Shown here: piece after piece, positions 26,382 to 35,668 of the stretch | Layout: the number at the start of each line of letters is the position of its first letter | How positions within the stretch are numbered: position 1 is the stretch's first letter | Assembly: GCA_035764725.1 (NCBI GenBank) | Contig: DASTYT010000019.1 | Location: forward strand, 38,679-102,678 | Direction: 5' to 3' | DNA length: 64,000 nt | Source of the DNA: Candidatus Methylomirabilota bacterium | GTDB taxonomy: Bacteria; Methylomirabilota; Methylomirabilia; Rokubacteriales; CSP1-6 | Translations under genes and position numbers: made by a program | Notes under the pieces: model-generated | Database searches by the model: none | Seen by the model: only the letters and a program-made list of their open reading frames with translations | What the model was told of the DNA's origin: nothing

Positions 26382-27908
26382 GTGGGACGCCTCGCCCTCT
26401 CCCTCCTGATGGCAGTGGTCATGGCGGTCGCGTGCTCGCGTGGCCCCGACGCCACCGCCCTCCGGAGCGAGGTCAAGACGAAGCTCGACCAGCGCTTCAA
26501 GCCGGGCCTCTTCGAGCTGGTGGGGCTGCGCCGACAGGGGAGCGCCCCGCTGCCGGACTCGGAGGGCGGGGCGAGCCGGCTCGCCGTCTACTACAACACC
26601 ACCCTCAAGCTCAACCAGGGGTACGACTTCGGCAACTGGGAAGGGCTGAGCCCGGGGACGCTGGCGCAGGTGCTGGGCGCCACCGAGAAGGGCATCTTCG
26701 GCGTGAAGGCGGGGGAGACGCGGCCCGGCGACGAGATCCGCGTGTACGGCAGCTCCACCTATGAATGGACGGACAATCAGTGGCGGACCGTCGAGGCCTC
26801 GACGTCCGGGGTCACGCGGGAGAACGCGCCCGGGGACGCGGCCCCGCCGTCCCGCTCGAAGCAGCTGATCGACCGCCTCGCCGCCCTCGTCGACATTCCG
26901 CCCCCGGGCGTGCCCGCCGGTGACGATCAGGTGATCGCCGAGGAGCTGAACCATGCCCTCCAGGCCATCACGGCGCGGCGCGCGCGGCGCAAGCACGTCT
27001 ACACCTTCGCCAGTGGCCCGCAAGGGGGCGAGTATTATCCGATCGTCGACGCCGTGGTCGACCACGTGACCCGGCTGAAGACACCAGTCAAGGTCCGCAA
27101 TCTCGAGACGGAAGGGAGCCTGGAGAACGTCCGGCTCATTGCCAGCAAGGAAGCCGACTACGCCCTCGTGCAGTCCAACGTGGCCGCGATGGCCTACGCG
27201 GGGGAAGGCGCCTTCGCCCAGGGCGGCGCCGTGACGTCCGTCCGCGCTCTGGGCAGCCTCTTCCCCGAGCCCCTGCACATAATCGTCTCCGCGAAGTCGG
27301 AGATCCGGACGCTCTCGGATCTCCGCGGCAAGCGGGTGGCGCTCGGCCCATCCGGCTCGGGCACCCGCGCCGACGCCCTCACGGTGCTCGCCGCGCACGG
27401 CCTCGGCCTCAAGGACTTCGCCGAGGTGCGGGACGACGACCTCGACGACGCGCCCGCCCGGCTGCGCGGTGGGCGGCTGGATGCGATCTTCGCGACGGTA
27501 GGGGCACCGGCTCGGGAGGTGCAGCGGCTCGCCACGCGCCACCCCATCCGCCTGCTCCCCCTCGACGTTTCCGCGATCGCGGGCCTTGTCACCCAGCACA
27601 CCGGGCTCGTCCGCCTCCTGATCCCCGCCAACACCTATCCGGGCCAGAAGGAAGACGTGACGACCATGGCGGCGACCGCGCTGCTCGTCACGCATGCCGA
27701 CGTGCCCGAGTCTGAGGCCGCGGCGCTCCTGCGGCTGGTGTTCGAGAATCCCGGCTATCTCTCCGCGGGAAGCGCCCAGGGCGCGAAGATCGCCAAGCGT
27801 ACCGGGCTACGCGGCATCACCATTCCCGTGCATCCGGCCGCGGGACTCTACTTCGGCGTGCCGGCGAAGGCAAGCTCGGGCGCCACCGATTCGAAACCGC
27901 ACGGCTAA
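26382..27908 (+). CDS. TAXI-family solute-binding lipoprotein with N-terminal extension
   Basis: 508 residues starting at GTG. A signal with lipobox VAC puts the lipidated cysteine at residue 18. Residues 19-185 are a separate beta-rich region (LAVYYNTTLKLNQGYDFGNW, GDEIRVYGSSTYEWTDNQWR) that I do not recognise. Residues about 205-490 are a TAXI-type TRAP receptor: YTFASGPQGGEYYPI, LETEGSLENVRLIASKEADY, LRGKRVALGPSGSGTRADA and GRLDAIFATVGAPA. TAXI proteins normally work with a fused TRAP permease; none is nearby. It sits between gltS and an AspT-like gene and may supply one of them. The N-terminal domain is unusual. Confidence 0.82.
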   Translation: MGRLALSLLMAVVMAVACSRGPDATALRSEVKTKLDQRFKPGLFELVGLRRQGSAPLPDSEGGASRLAVYYNTTLKLNQGYDFGNWEGLSPGTLAQVLGATEKGIFGVKAGETRPGDEIRVYGSSTYEWTDNQWRTVEASTSGVTRENAPGDAAPPSRSKQLIDRLAALVDIPPPGVPAGDDQVIAEELNHALQAITARRARRKHVYTFASGPQGGEYYPIVDAVVDHVTRLKTPVKVRNLETEGSLENVRLIASKEADYALVQSNVAAMAYAGEGAFAQGGAVTSVRALGSLFPEPLHIIVSAKSEIRTLSDLRGKRVALGPSGSGTRADALTVLAAHGLGLKDFAEVRDDDLDDAPARLRGGRLDAIFATVGAPAREVQRLATRHPIRLLPLDVSAIAGLVTQHTGLVRLLIPANTYPGQKEDVTTMAATALLVTHADVPESEAAALLRLVFENPGYLSAGSAQGAKIAKRTGLRGITIPVHPAAGLYFGVPAKASSGATDSKPHG

Positions 27909-27920
27909 CGCGAGGGAGCC

Positions 27921-29603
27921 ATGCACTATTTCGTCACCGCACTGCGAGAGCACCCCGAGCTCGCGATCTTCCTCACGCTTGCTCTCGGGTTCGCCATCGG
28001 ACGGATCAAGATCGGCTCGTTCAGCCTGGGCACCGTGGTGGGCACGCTGCTCGCGGGCGTCGTCATCGGGCAGCTCGACATCCAGGTGCCCGCCATCGTG
28101 AAAAATGTTTTCTTCGACCTCTTCCTCTTCACCACCGGCTACAAGGTCGGCCCCCAGTTCTTCCGGGGTCTCAAGAAGGACGCCCTACCCCAGCTGGTGG
28201 TGACGGTGGTGCTATGCGTCACCTGTCTGATCGCCGCCTTCGTCGCCGCGAAGATCTTCCGTTACGACATGGGGACCGCGGCGGGCCTCCTCGCGGGAGC
28301 CTTCACCGAGTCCACCGTCATCGGCACTGCGGGTGACGCGATCAATCGGCTCGCCCTGCCCAAGGACGAGAAGACCGCCCTCATCAACAACATCCCCGTC
28401 GCCTACGCGGTCACGTACCTCATCGGCACCGCCTTCATCGTATGGTTTTTGCCCTCTATCGGCCCACGTCTGATGGGCGTGAACCTGAAGGAGGAGGCCA
28501 AGAAGGCTCGGAGTGAGAGCGGCGTGGCCGAGGAGAAGGAGCCCGGAGTCCAGTCCGCCTTCATGAATTTCGCCGTCCGGGCCTACCGCGTGACCAACGA
28601 GCGCATGATCGGGAAGACGGTGGGGCAGGTCGAGGCGCTTCCAAAGGACGTGCGTGTCTTCATCTCGCGCATCCGACATGCCGGTGTCATCGTCGAGGCC
28701 CGACCCGACTCCGTCATCCACAAGGACGATGTGGTCGCGGTGATGACGCGCTCCGAGGCCTTGATGGCGCGCGGCACCGTGATCGGTCCGGAAGAAAACG
28801 ACCGGGAGCTGCTGGACTTCCCGGTGGAGGTGTTAGACGTCGTCGTCACCAATCGCGCGATCGTCGGGAAGACCATCGCCGATCTGGCCACCATGGAGGC
28901 GGCGCGCGGTGTGTTCCTGCGGCTGCTCACGCGAGTCGGGCAGGTCATGCCGTTCTCCGCCCAGACCCGAGTGGATCGCGGCGACGTCCTGAACCTCGTC
29001 GGCGCCAAGCCCGACGTCGAACGCGCGGCCCGAGAGATGGGGTACGCGGACCGCCCGACCATCACCACCGACATGGTCTTCGTGGGCCTGGGCATATTCT
29101 TCGGCGGCCTGGTAGGGCTGCTCACCCTGGTCGTGGGCGGGCTGCCAATCACCCTTACCGCCAGCGGGGGCGCCCTCATCATGGGCCTGGTGTTCGGCTG
29201 GCTCCGCGCCGTCCATCCCACCTTCGGACGGATCCCCGAGCCGGCCATGTGGGTGTTCGACACGGTCGGGCTCACCGTCTTCATCGGCGTGGTCGGGCTT
29301 GGCGCGGGGCCGAGCTTCGTGTCGGGACTCCAGAGATCGGGCGTGAGCCTGGTCCTCGTGGGCCTGGTCGTTGCGATCCTCCCGCACGTGACGGCCATTC
29401 TCTTCGGCCGGTATGTGCTTCGGATGAACCCGCTGATTCTCCTGGGGGCCTGTGCCGGGGCCGGGACGATCACCGCCGCCCTCCGGGCCCTTCAGGAAGA
29501 GTCGCAGAGCAAGCTTCCCGCCCTGGGCTATACCGTGCCGTACGCCCTGGGCAATATTCTTCTCACCGCTTGGGGGCCCGTCATCGTGGCCTTGCTGAGC
29601 TGA
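27921..29603 (+). CDS. Second AspT/YidE-family transporter
   Basis: 560 residues with the same architecture as the aspT product: first membrane half (LGFAIGRIKIGSFSLGTVVG, FFDLFLFTTGYKVGPQFF), two RCK_C-type domains (about 205-380; VIHKDDVVAVMTR, RVDRGDVLNLVGAK), and second membrane half (GLPITLTASGGALIMGLVFG, then WLRAVHPTFGRIPEPAMW). The sequence differs widely from the first copy, so it is an old paralogue and probably has another substrate. RBS GAGGGAGCC precedes ATG 27921. Its place after gltS and a TAXI receptor suggests a glutamate- or dicarboxylate-linked exchange (inference). Confidence 0.88.
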   Translation: MHYFVTALREHPELAIFLTLALGFAIGRIKIGSFSLGTVVGTLLAGVVIGQLDIQVPAIVKNVFFDLFLFTTGYKVGPQFFRGLKKDALPQLVVTVVLCVTCLIAAFVAAKIFRYDMGTAAGLLAGAFTESTVIGTAGDAINRLALPKDEKTALINNIPVAYAVTYLIGTAFIVWFLPSIGPRLMGVNLKEEAKKARSESGVAEEKEPGVQSAFMNFAVRAYRVTNERMIGKTVGQVEALPKDVRVFISRIRHAGVIVEARPDSVIHKDDVVAVMTRSEALMARGTVIGPEENDRELLDFPVEVLDVVVTNRAIVGKTIADLATMEAARGVFLRLLTRVGQVMPFSAQTRVDRGDVLNLVGAKPDVERAAREMGYADRPTITTDMVFVGLGIFFGGLVGLLTLVVGGLPITLTASGGALIMGLVFGWLRAVHPTFGRIPEPAMWVFDTVGLTVFIGVVGLGAGPSFVSGLQRSGVSLVLVGLVVAILPHVTAILFGRYVLRMNPLILLGACAGAGTITAALRALQEESQSKLPALGYTVPYALGNILLTAWGPVIVALLS

Positions 29604-29610
29604 CCAACAT

Positions 29611-29649
29611 GGACCAAAGTCCCATGGTGCCGGGGGCGCGCCCTATGCC
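29611..29649 (+). promoter_or_regulatory. DosR-like palindrome plus -10-like box upstream of RND operon
   Basis: GGAC-CAAA-GTCC at 29611-29622 is a perfect GGAC-N4-GTCC palindrome within a longer CATGG...CCATGG repeat. TATGCC at 29644-29649 lies 28 bp from the centre. The centre is 67 bp before the ATG of the membrane-fusion gene. Located right after the stop of the preceding transporter gene. Confidence 0.48.
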
Positions 29650-29683
29650 ACGTTCTCCCGAAAGCCCCTCTCAGGAGTGCCTT

Positions 29684-31081
29684 ATGACACACCTTGCTCG
29701 GCTCGGGACGCTCGGCCAACCCCTGGCCTGGACGCTCGGCCTCATGCTGCTCACCGCCACCGTCGGATGCGACCGCGGCGCGAAGGCGGCGAAATCCGCC
29801 GAAGCCCCGCCTCCGACCCCCGTGATCGTCGCGGACGTGACGCAGCGATCGGTCCCGATCGTCCGTGACTACACCGCCCGCACCGAGGCGGTGCCCACCA
29901 TCGAGGTGCGCGCGCGTGTGGCGGGCGTACTGGAAGAAGTACTGTTCAAGGAAGGCAGCGAGGTCAAGGCGGGGCAGACCCTCTTCGTCATTCAACGTGA
30001 AGAGTATGCCGCGCAGCTTGATACGGCGAAGGCACAGCTCGCCAAGGCCCAGGCTGACCTCACCCGGGCGCGCGATACCTCGGTGGTCGACCGCTACCGG
30101 GCCACCCTCAATCAGCGCAAGGCCGACCTCGGCAGGGCCCAGCAGGACGTCAACCGCTACACCCCGCTCGCGCGGGAGCGCGCGATCCCGCAGCAGGATC
30201 TCGACACCGCGCTCTCGCAGGAGAAGGTGGCGCAGGCCGGGGTGTCGGCGGGAGAAGCGGAGCTCAGGGACGCCGAGCTTGCCCAGCGCACCCAGATCCA
30301 GCTCGCCGAGGCGGCCGTCAACTCGGGGAAGGCCGCGGTGACCCAGGCGCAGCTCAACCTCGACTACACCACGGTGAAGTCGCCCATCACCGGTGTGGTG
30401 GGCAAGGTGCAGGTGGACCAGGGGAACCTGGTCGGCAAGGCCGACCCGACCCTGCTCGCCACGGTGTCGGCGATCGATCCCATCTACGCCGACTTCCCCA
30501 TCGCGGAGGTCGACTACTTGAAGCTCGCGCCTCGCGTCAAGCTCGATCCCACGGGCCGCGTGCAGGGGTCGGCCCCGACGGTCTCCCTGATCCTGGCCGA
30601 CGGCTCCGTGTTCCCCCACAAGGGGCGCGTCGTGTTCGTGGATCGCGCGGTCGACACCAAGACGGGCACCATCAACGTGCGCGCCTCGTTCCCCAACCCG
30701 GACAAGGTCCTGCGCCCCGGGCAGTTCGGACGCGTGCGGGGTGTGGTGGAAGAGCGACCCGACGCGGTGCTCGTGCCCCAGCGCGCGGTCATGGACCAGC
30801 AGGGCACGAAGGTCGTCTACGTGGTGGGCAGCGACAACAAGGTCGTGATGAAGCCGGTGACGCTCGACGAGCGCATCGATGACTCCACGATCGTGACGGC
30901 GGGCCTCGCCTCCGGCGAGCGCGTCATCGTCGAGGGGATGCAGAAGGTCCGGCCGGGGATGCAGGTGAAGCCGGAGCAGGCCGCGTCGCGGGCTCCGGCC
31001 ACCGCCCCGGGCGCGCCGGCGCCTGCGGCGCCTGCCCAGCCAGGCGCGCCGAAACCCGGGAAGCCGGCGTCGGGAGGGTAG
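29684..31081 (+). CDS. RND efflux periplasmic adaptor (membrane fusion) lipoprotein
   Basis: 465 residues. ATG 29684 is preceded by AGGAG at 6 nt, and the lipobox TVGC lipidates Cys29. The AcrA/MexA fold is clear: lipoyl half EVRARVAGVLEEVLFKEGSEVKAG, a long alpha-hairpin with coiled-coil character (about 95-190), second lipoyl half TTVKSPITGVVGKVQVDQGN, then the barrel (VDTKTGTINVRASFPNPD, LRPGQFGRVRG). A C-terminal Ala/Pro-rich tail of about 35 residues is disordered. It bridges the RND pump and the outer-membrane channel encoded next. Upstream in-frame ATG 29609 would bury the lipobox. Confidence 0.93.
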   Translation: MTHLARLGTLGQPLAWTLGLMLLTATVGCDRGAKAAKSAEAPPPTPVIVADVTQRSVPIVRDYTARTEAVPTIEVRARVAGVLEEVLFKEGSEVKAGQTLFVIQREEYAAQLDTAKAQLAKAQADLTRARDTSVVDRYRATLNQRKADLGRAQQDVNRYTPLARERAIPQQDLDTALSQEKVAQAGVSAGEAELRDAELAQRTQIQLAEAAVNSGKAAVTQAQLNLDYTTVKSPITGVVGKVQVDQGNLVGKADPTLLATVSAIDPIYADFPIAEVDYLKLAPRVKLDPTGRVQGSAPTVSLILADGSVFPHKGRVVFVDRAVDTKTGTINVRASFPNPDKVLRPGQFGRVRGVVEERPDAVLVPQRAVMDQQGTKVVYVVGSDNKVVMKPVTLDERIDDSTIVTAGLASGERVIVEGMQKVRPGMQVKPEQAASRAPATAPGAPAPAAPAQPGAPKPGKPASGG

Positions 31082-31085
31082 GCCG

Positions 31086-34000
31086 ATGGCTCAATTCTTC
31101 ATCCGACGCCCGATCGTCGCCATCGTCATCTCGATCCTGATGCTCCTGATGGGCGTGTACACGCTCACCAAGCTCTCCTTCGAGCAGTACCCGTTCCTGG
31201 CCCCGCCCATCGTCCGAGTGACCGCCACGTATCCGGGCGCGTCCGCGGTGGCGGTGGAGCAGTCGGTCGCCACGCCCATCGAGCAGGAAGTCAACGGCGT
31301 GGACCGGATGATCTACATGCAGTCCTCGAACACGAGTGACGGACGCATGCAGCTCGACGTGAGCTTCCAGGTCGGTGTCGACCAGGACACCGCCAACGTG
31401 CTGACTCAGAACCGGGTGGCCTCGGCCCAGGCGCGCTTGCCCCAGGAGGTCAACGCCCAGGGCGTGACGGTGAAGAAGCAGAGCCCGAGCATCCTGATGC
31501 TCATCTCCGTCTACTCGCCGAACGGCTCGTACACGGGCAACTATCTGATCAACTACTGCGGCATCAACATCCGCGACCAGATCCTGCGCATCCCCGGCAT
31601 CGCCCAGGTCGATCTCTTTGGAGGGGCCGACTACGGCATGCGTCTCTGGGTGCGGCCCGACAAGATGGCCAAGCTCGGGATCACGCCGGCCGACGTGATC
31701 AACTCCATCAAGGAGCAGAACCTGCAGGCGCCGGCGGGGAAGATCGGCGGCGCCCCCACTCCCAAGGATCAAGAGTTCACCTACACGGTGTCCGCTCCGA
31801 GCCGTCTCATCACCACCGAGGAGTTCGAGAACATCATCATCCGCGGGACGGAGGGCGCCTCCCAGGTGCGCATCCGCGACATCGGCCGAGCCGAGCTGGG
31901 GGCGCAGGACTACAACTCGTTCGGCCGCATGAACGGCAAGCCCGCCGGCACCATGGCCGTGTATCTCCTCCCCGGAGCCGATCAGCTCAAGGCCGCGCAC
32001 GAGATCTACGAGGCCATGAAGCGGCAGCAGGGCCTCTTCCCGCCGGACATGGACTACAAGATCGTCTACGACACCACCCCGGCGGTGGAAGCCTCGATCC
32101 ACGAGATCGTGAAGACCTTCGTCGAGGCGCTCATCCTCGTGACCCTCGTGGTGTTCATCTTCCTGCAGTCCGTGCGGGCCACGATCATCCCGCTCTTGAC
32201 TATCCCGGTGTCCATCGTCGGCACTTTCATCTTCTTCCCGATGCTGGGCTTCTCGGTGAACACGCTGTCCATGTTCGGTCTCGTTCTCGCCATTGGTATC
32301 GTGGTGGACGACGCCATCGTGGTGGTGGAAGCGGTCATCCATCACATGGAGCATGGGCTCGGCCCTCGGGAGGCGACCGTGCAGGCCATGAAGGAGGTGT
32401 CGGCTCCCGTCATCGGCATTGCCCTCATCCTCTCGGCCGTGTTCGTGCCCGTCGCCTTCCTGGGTGGCTTGACCGGGCGCATGTATCAGCAGTTCGCCCT
32501 CACCATCGCCATCTCGGTGCTACTCTCCGCCTTCAATGCGCTGTCGCTCACCCCCGCGCTCTGCGCGATGTTCCTCAAGCCGGGAAGCCACGGCATCAGC
32601 ATGTGGCCGTTCGGCCCCTTCTTCCGCGGGTTCAACAAGGTGTTCGACTGGGCCACCAACGGCTACATGCACGGCGCGACGCTGCTCGTACGCAAGTCGC
32701 TCATCACCATCGGGCTCGTGGTGGTGGTGGCGGTGGGCGCAGGCCTCTTCGCCGGCGCCTTGCCTTCCGGCTTCATCCCCGAGGAGGATCAGGGCATCTT
32801 CGGCATCAACGTGCAGCTGCCACCCGGGGCCTCGCTCGAACGCACCGCCGGCGTGCTGACGATGGTCGAGGAGATCGTCGCCAAGACGCCCGGTGTCGAT
32901 GCGAGCACGACGATCGGCGGCTACGGCGTGGTCACCAGCACCTATCAACCGAACTTCGGTACCGTGTTCGTGCGGCTGCACCCCTGGGAGGAGCGACACG
33001 GCAAGGCGCTCCACGTCACCGGCATCATGGCGAGTCTCCGACCAAAGTTCGCCGAGATTCCGGAAGCCATCATCTTCCCCTTCAATATCCCCACGATCTC
33101 GGGCTTCGGCGCCTCGGCCGGCTTCAAGATGCTCCTCCAGGACCGGAGCGGCACGCTCACCGTCGAGGACCTCGGCGCGGAGAGCCGCAAGTTCCTGGCC
33201 GCCGCACGCGAGCGTCCCGAGCTGGCCAACATCTTCACGTCGTTCGATCCCAACTACCCGCAGGTGAAGGTCGACGTGGACCGCGAGAAGGCGCGAAGCC
33301 TCGGGGTGCCGATCAACGATCTGTTCCAGGCGATGTCGGCGGCGATGGGCGCCGCCTACGTGAACGACTTCAACCGCTTCGGCCGCCTCTACCGCGTGTA
33401 CGTGCAGGCCGATGCCGACTACCGGCGGCGGCCCGAAGATATCGGGCAGGTCTTCGTGCGGAGCCAGACCACCGGGACCATGATCCCGCTGTCCACGCTC
33501 CTGACCGTCACCCCCGTGGCGAGCACCGAGATCACCACCCGCTTCAACCTCTTCCGCTCGGTGGAGATCTCCGGCGCACCCGGGCGCGGCTACACCTCCG
33601 GCCAGGCCCTCGCCGCGCTCGAGGAGGTGTTCCGTGCCAACATGCCGAAGGAGATGGGCTTCGCCTACTCCTCGCTGTCCTACCAGGAGAAGACCGCGCC
33701 GCCCTCCGCGCCGACCTTCGTCCTCGCCATCGTCTTCGTGTTCCTCCTCCTCGCCGCGATGTACGAGAGCTGGCGCCTGCCCTGGGCGGTGTTGCTCGGG
33801 TCGCCCATGGTCGTGCTCGGCGCCAGCTTCGGCGTGTGGCTGTTGGGTTACGACAACAACGTGTACGTCCAGGTCGGCAACATCATGTTGATCGGCCTCG
33901 CCGCGAAGAACGCCATCCTGATCGTGGAGTTCGCCAAGGCCAAGCACGAGGAAGGGAAGACCGCTGAGGACGCCGCCCTCGAGTCCGCGCGCCTCCGCTT

Positions 34001-34253
34001 CCGGCCCATCCTCATGACCGCGTTCGCCTTCATCCTGGGCGTGGTGCCGCTGATGCTCGCGGCGGGCGCCGGCGCGGGCGCCCAGAACGTCATGGGCACC
34101 TCGGTGTTCTGGGGCATGCTGGTCGCCACCGCGCTCGGCGTGTTCCTCATTCCCGGCAACTTCGCCTTCGTGGAGACCCTGGGCCGACGGCGCAAGACTG
34201 TCGCGGTGCCGACCACACCTCCTCCCGTCCCCAGACCCGCGGAGCACTCATGA
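31086..34253 (+). CDS. RND-family multidrug efflux pump (HAE1 type)
   Basis: 1055 residues, full length for AcrB-type pumps. The N-terminus MAQFFIRRPIVAIVISILM is diagnostic. GIVVDDAIVVVEAV in TM4 carries the Asp-Asp proton-relay pair of drug pumps. Two large periplasmic loops contain YPGASAVAVEQSVATPIEQ and NQL-like pore-domain repeats, and the second half has FVLAIVFVFLLLAAMYESW and IGLAAKNAILIVEFAK. It starts 4 nt after the adaptor stop and overlaps the channel gene by four bases. Inner membrane; exports drugs, detergents or metabolites using the proton gradient. Confidence 0.96.
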   Translation: MAQFFIRRPIVAIVISILMLLMGVYTLTKLSFEQYPFLAPPIVRVTATYPGASAVAVEQSVATPIEQEVNGVDRMIYMQSSNTSDGRMQLDVSFQVGVDQDTANVLTQNRVASAQARLPQEVNAQGVTVKKQSPSILMLISVYSPNGSYTGNYLINYCGINIRDQILRIPGIAQVDLFGGADYGMRLWVRPDKMAKLGITPADVINSIKEQNLQAPAGKIGGAPTPKDQEFTYTVSAPSRLITTEEFENIIIRGTEGASQVRIRDIGRAELGAQDYNSFGRMNGKPAGTMAVYLLPGADQLKAAHEIYEAMKRQQGLFPPDMDYKIVYDTTPAVEASIHEIVKTFVEALILVTLVVFIFLQSVRATIIPLLTIPVSIVGTFIFFPMLGFSVNTLSMFGLVLAIGIVVDDAIVVVEAVIHHMEHGLGPREATVQAMKEVSAPVIGIALILSAVFVPVAFLGGLTGRMYQQFALTIAISVLLSAFNALSLTPALCAMFLKPGSHGISMWPFGPFFRGFNKVFDWATNGYMHGATLLVRKSLITIGLVVVVAVGAGLFAGALPSGFIPEEDQGIFGINVQLPPGASLERTAGVLTMVEEIVAKTPGVDASTTIGGYGVVTSTYQPNFGTVFVRLHPWEERHGKALHVTGIMASLRPKFAEIPEAIIFPFNIPTISGFGASAGFKMLLQDRSGTLTVEDLGAESRKFLAAARERPELANIFTSFDPNYPQVKVDVDREKARSLGVPINDLFQAMSAAMGAAYVNDFNRFGRLYRVYVQADADYRRRPEDIGQVFVRSQTTGTMIPLSTLLTVTPVASTEITTRFNLFRSVEISGAPGRGYTSGQALAALEEVFRANMPKEMGFAYSSLSYQEKTAPPSAPTFVLAIVFVFLLLAAMYESWRLPWAVLLGSPMVVLGASFGVWLLGYDNNVYVQVGNIMLIGLAAKNAILIVEFAKAKHEEGKTAEDAALESARLRFRPILMTAFAFILGVVPLMLAAGAGAGAQNVMGTSVFWGMLVATALGVFLIPGNFAFVETLGRRRKTVAVPTTPPPVPRPAEHS

Positions 34254-35644
34254 GACGCCTCGCGCTGATCGCCCCCGCTCTGCTGCTCTCGGCCTGCACG
34301 CTTGGGCCCGACTACAAGCGCCCCGAGGTGAACGCGCCGCCGGACTACCGGAGCACGATGGCCCCCTCCACGGATCCTTCGCTGGGTGAGTTCGGCTGGT
34401 GGCAGCTCTACCCCGACGAGGCCCTGCAGGCGCTCCTCCGCGAGGGCCTCGCCAACAACTACGACGTGCGGGTGGCAGCGGCGCGCATCGTGGACGCGCG
34501 CTCCCAGGTCACCATCGCGCGCTCCTTCCAGTTCCCCGAGGTGAATGGCAATGCGAGCGCGCCGTATCAACGAATAAAGGGCGATCTCGCCCCGCTCCAG
34601 ACGCGGGAGACCCTGACGCCGTCCGGCGGCCTCGACTTCGGCTATGAGTTCGACTTCTGGGGCCGCTTCCGCAGGGGCACCGAGGCCGCGCGCGCCGATT
34701 TCCTCGCGACGGAGTATGGCCGGCGCTTCGTCCTGACGACCCTGGTTTCGGACCTGGCCTCCGCGTACTTCTCGCTCCGCGCCCTGGACGAGGAGCTCGT
34801 CATCGCCCGCCGCACCCTCGACTCACGCGTGCAATCGCTCAAGCTGGTCAAGCTTCGCGAGGAAGGCGGCGTGGCGGGCCTGATCGACGTGCGCCAGTCC
34901 GAGATCCTGGTGGCGGCGGCCGCCCAGACCGTCCCCGACATCGAGCGGCAGATCGAGCAGACCGAGAACGCCATCAGCATCCTGGTGGGGCGGTCGCCCG
35001 CGCCGGTGGCGCGCGGCCGGGAGCTCCGGGCCCAGGTCGCGGCCACCTCGCTGCCGGCGGGCGTGCCGTCGAGCCTCCTCGAGCGGCGCCCCGACATCCA
35101 GCAGGCCGAGCAGGTTCTCGCCGGCGCCACCGCCCGCATCGGCGTCGCCAAGTCCGACTACTTCCCGCGCGTGTTCTTGTCCGGCGCGGTGGGCGTGGGG
35201 GGCGTGATGATCAACGGGCAGATGTTCGGGCCCCAGGGCATCTTCTCCGTGCTGCCGTCCATGACCGTGCCCATCTTCAATACCGGCCGGGTCGGGGCCG
35301 GAGTCGACGCCGCCCGCGCCCGGGCGGACGAAGCGATGCTCCAGTACCAGCAGACCATCATCAATGCGTTCCGCGACGTCTCCGACTCGCTCGTCGAGTA
35401 CCGCAAGCAGCAGGAGTTCAGGACGCAGCAGGAGGCGCTGGTGGTCGCCGCCATCGACACCACGCGGCTCGCCAATCTCCGCTACACGAACGGCGTGAGC
35501 CCCTACCTCGAGGTGCTCGACTCCGAGCGACAGCAGTTCGACGCCGAGCTGGGCTTGGTGCGCGTGCAGCTGAGCGAGCTGCTCGCGGTGGTCCGCCTCT
35601 ACAAGGCGCTCGGCGGCGGCTGGCAGGAGGTCCGCGCGCAGTAG
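34250..35644 (+). CDS. RND efflux outer-membrane channel lipoprotein (NodT/OprM type)
   Basis: 464 residues. MRRLALIAPALLLSAC gives lipid-modified Cys16, followed by the family start TLGPDYKRPEV. Two TolC-like repeats are present (FGWWQLYPDEALQALLREGL and SSLLERRPDIQQAEQVLAGA), with long helices between. FPRVFLSGAVGVGG and VSPYLEVLDSERQQFDAEL are typical. Its ATG overlaps the pump stop (ATGA). It forms the trimeric exit duct. A GC-rich hairpin begins at its stop, between it and the convergent MATE gene. Confidence 0.94.
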   Translation: MRRLALIAPALLLSACTLGPDYKRPEVNAPPDYRSTMAPSTDPSLGEFGWWQLYPDEALQALLREGLANNYDVRVAAARIVDARSQVTIARSFQFPEVNGNASAPYQRIKGDLAPLQTRETLTPSGGLDFGYEFDFWGRFRRGTEAARADFLATEYGRRFVLTTLVSDLASAYFSLRALDEELVIARRTLDSRVQSLKLVKLREEGGVAGLIDVRQSEILVAAAAQTVPDIERQIEQTENAISILVGRSPAPVARGRELRAQVAATSLPAGVPSSLLERRPDIQQAEQVLAGATARIGVAKSDYFPRVFLSGAVGVGGVMINGQMFGPQGIFSVLPSMTVPIFNTGRVGAGVDAARARADEAMLQYQQTIINAFRDVSDSLVEYRKQQEFRTQQEALVVAAIDTTRLANLRYTNGVSPYLEVLDSERQQFDAELGLVRVQLSELLAVVRLYKALGGGWQEVRAQ

Positions 35645-35664
35645 GCGCGGAGGCGTCCCGCGCC
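35644..35664. terminator. Stem-loop between convergent genes
   Basis: GGCGCGG-AGGCGTC-CCGCGCC: seven perfect pairs with a 7-nt loop, located between the channel gene stop and the MATE gene stop. No T-run. Its position supports a bidirectional terminator. Confidence 0.45.
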
Positions 35665-35668
35665 CCCG

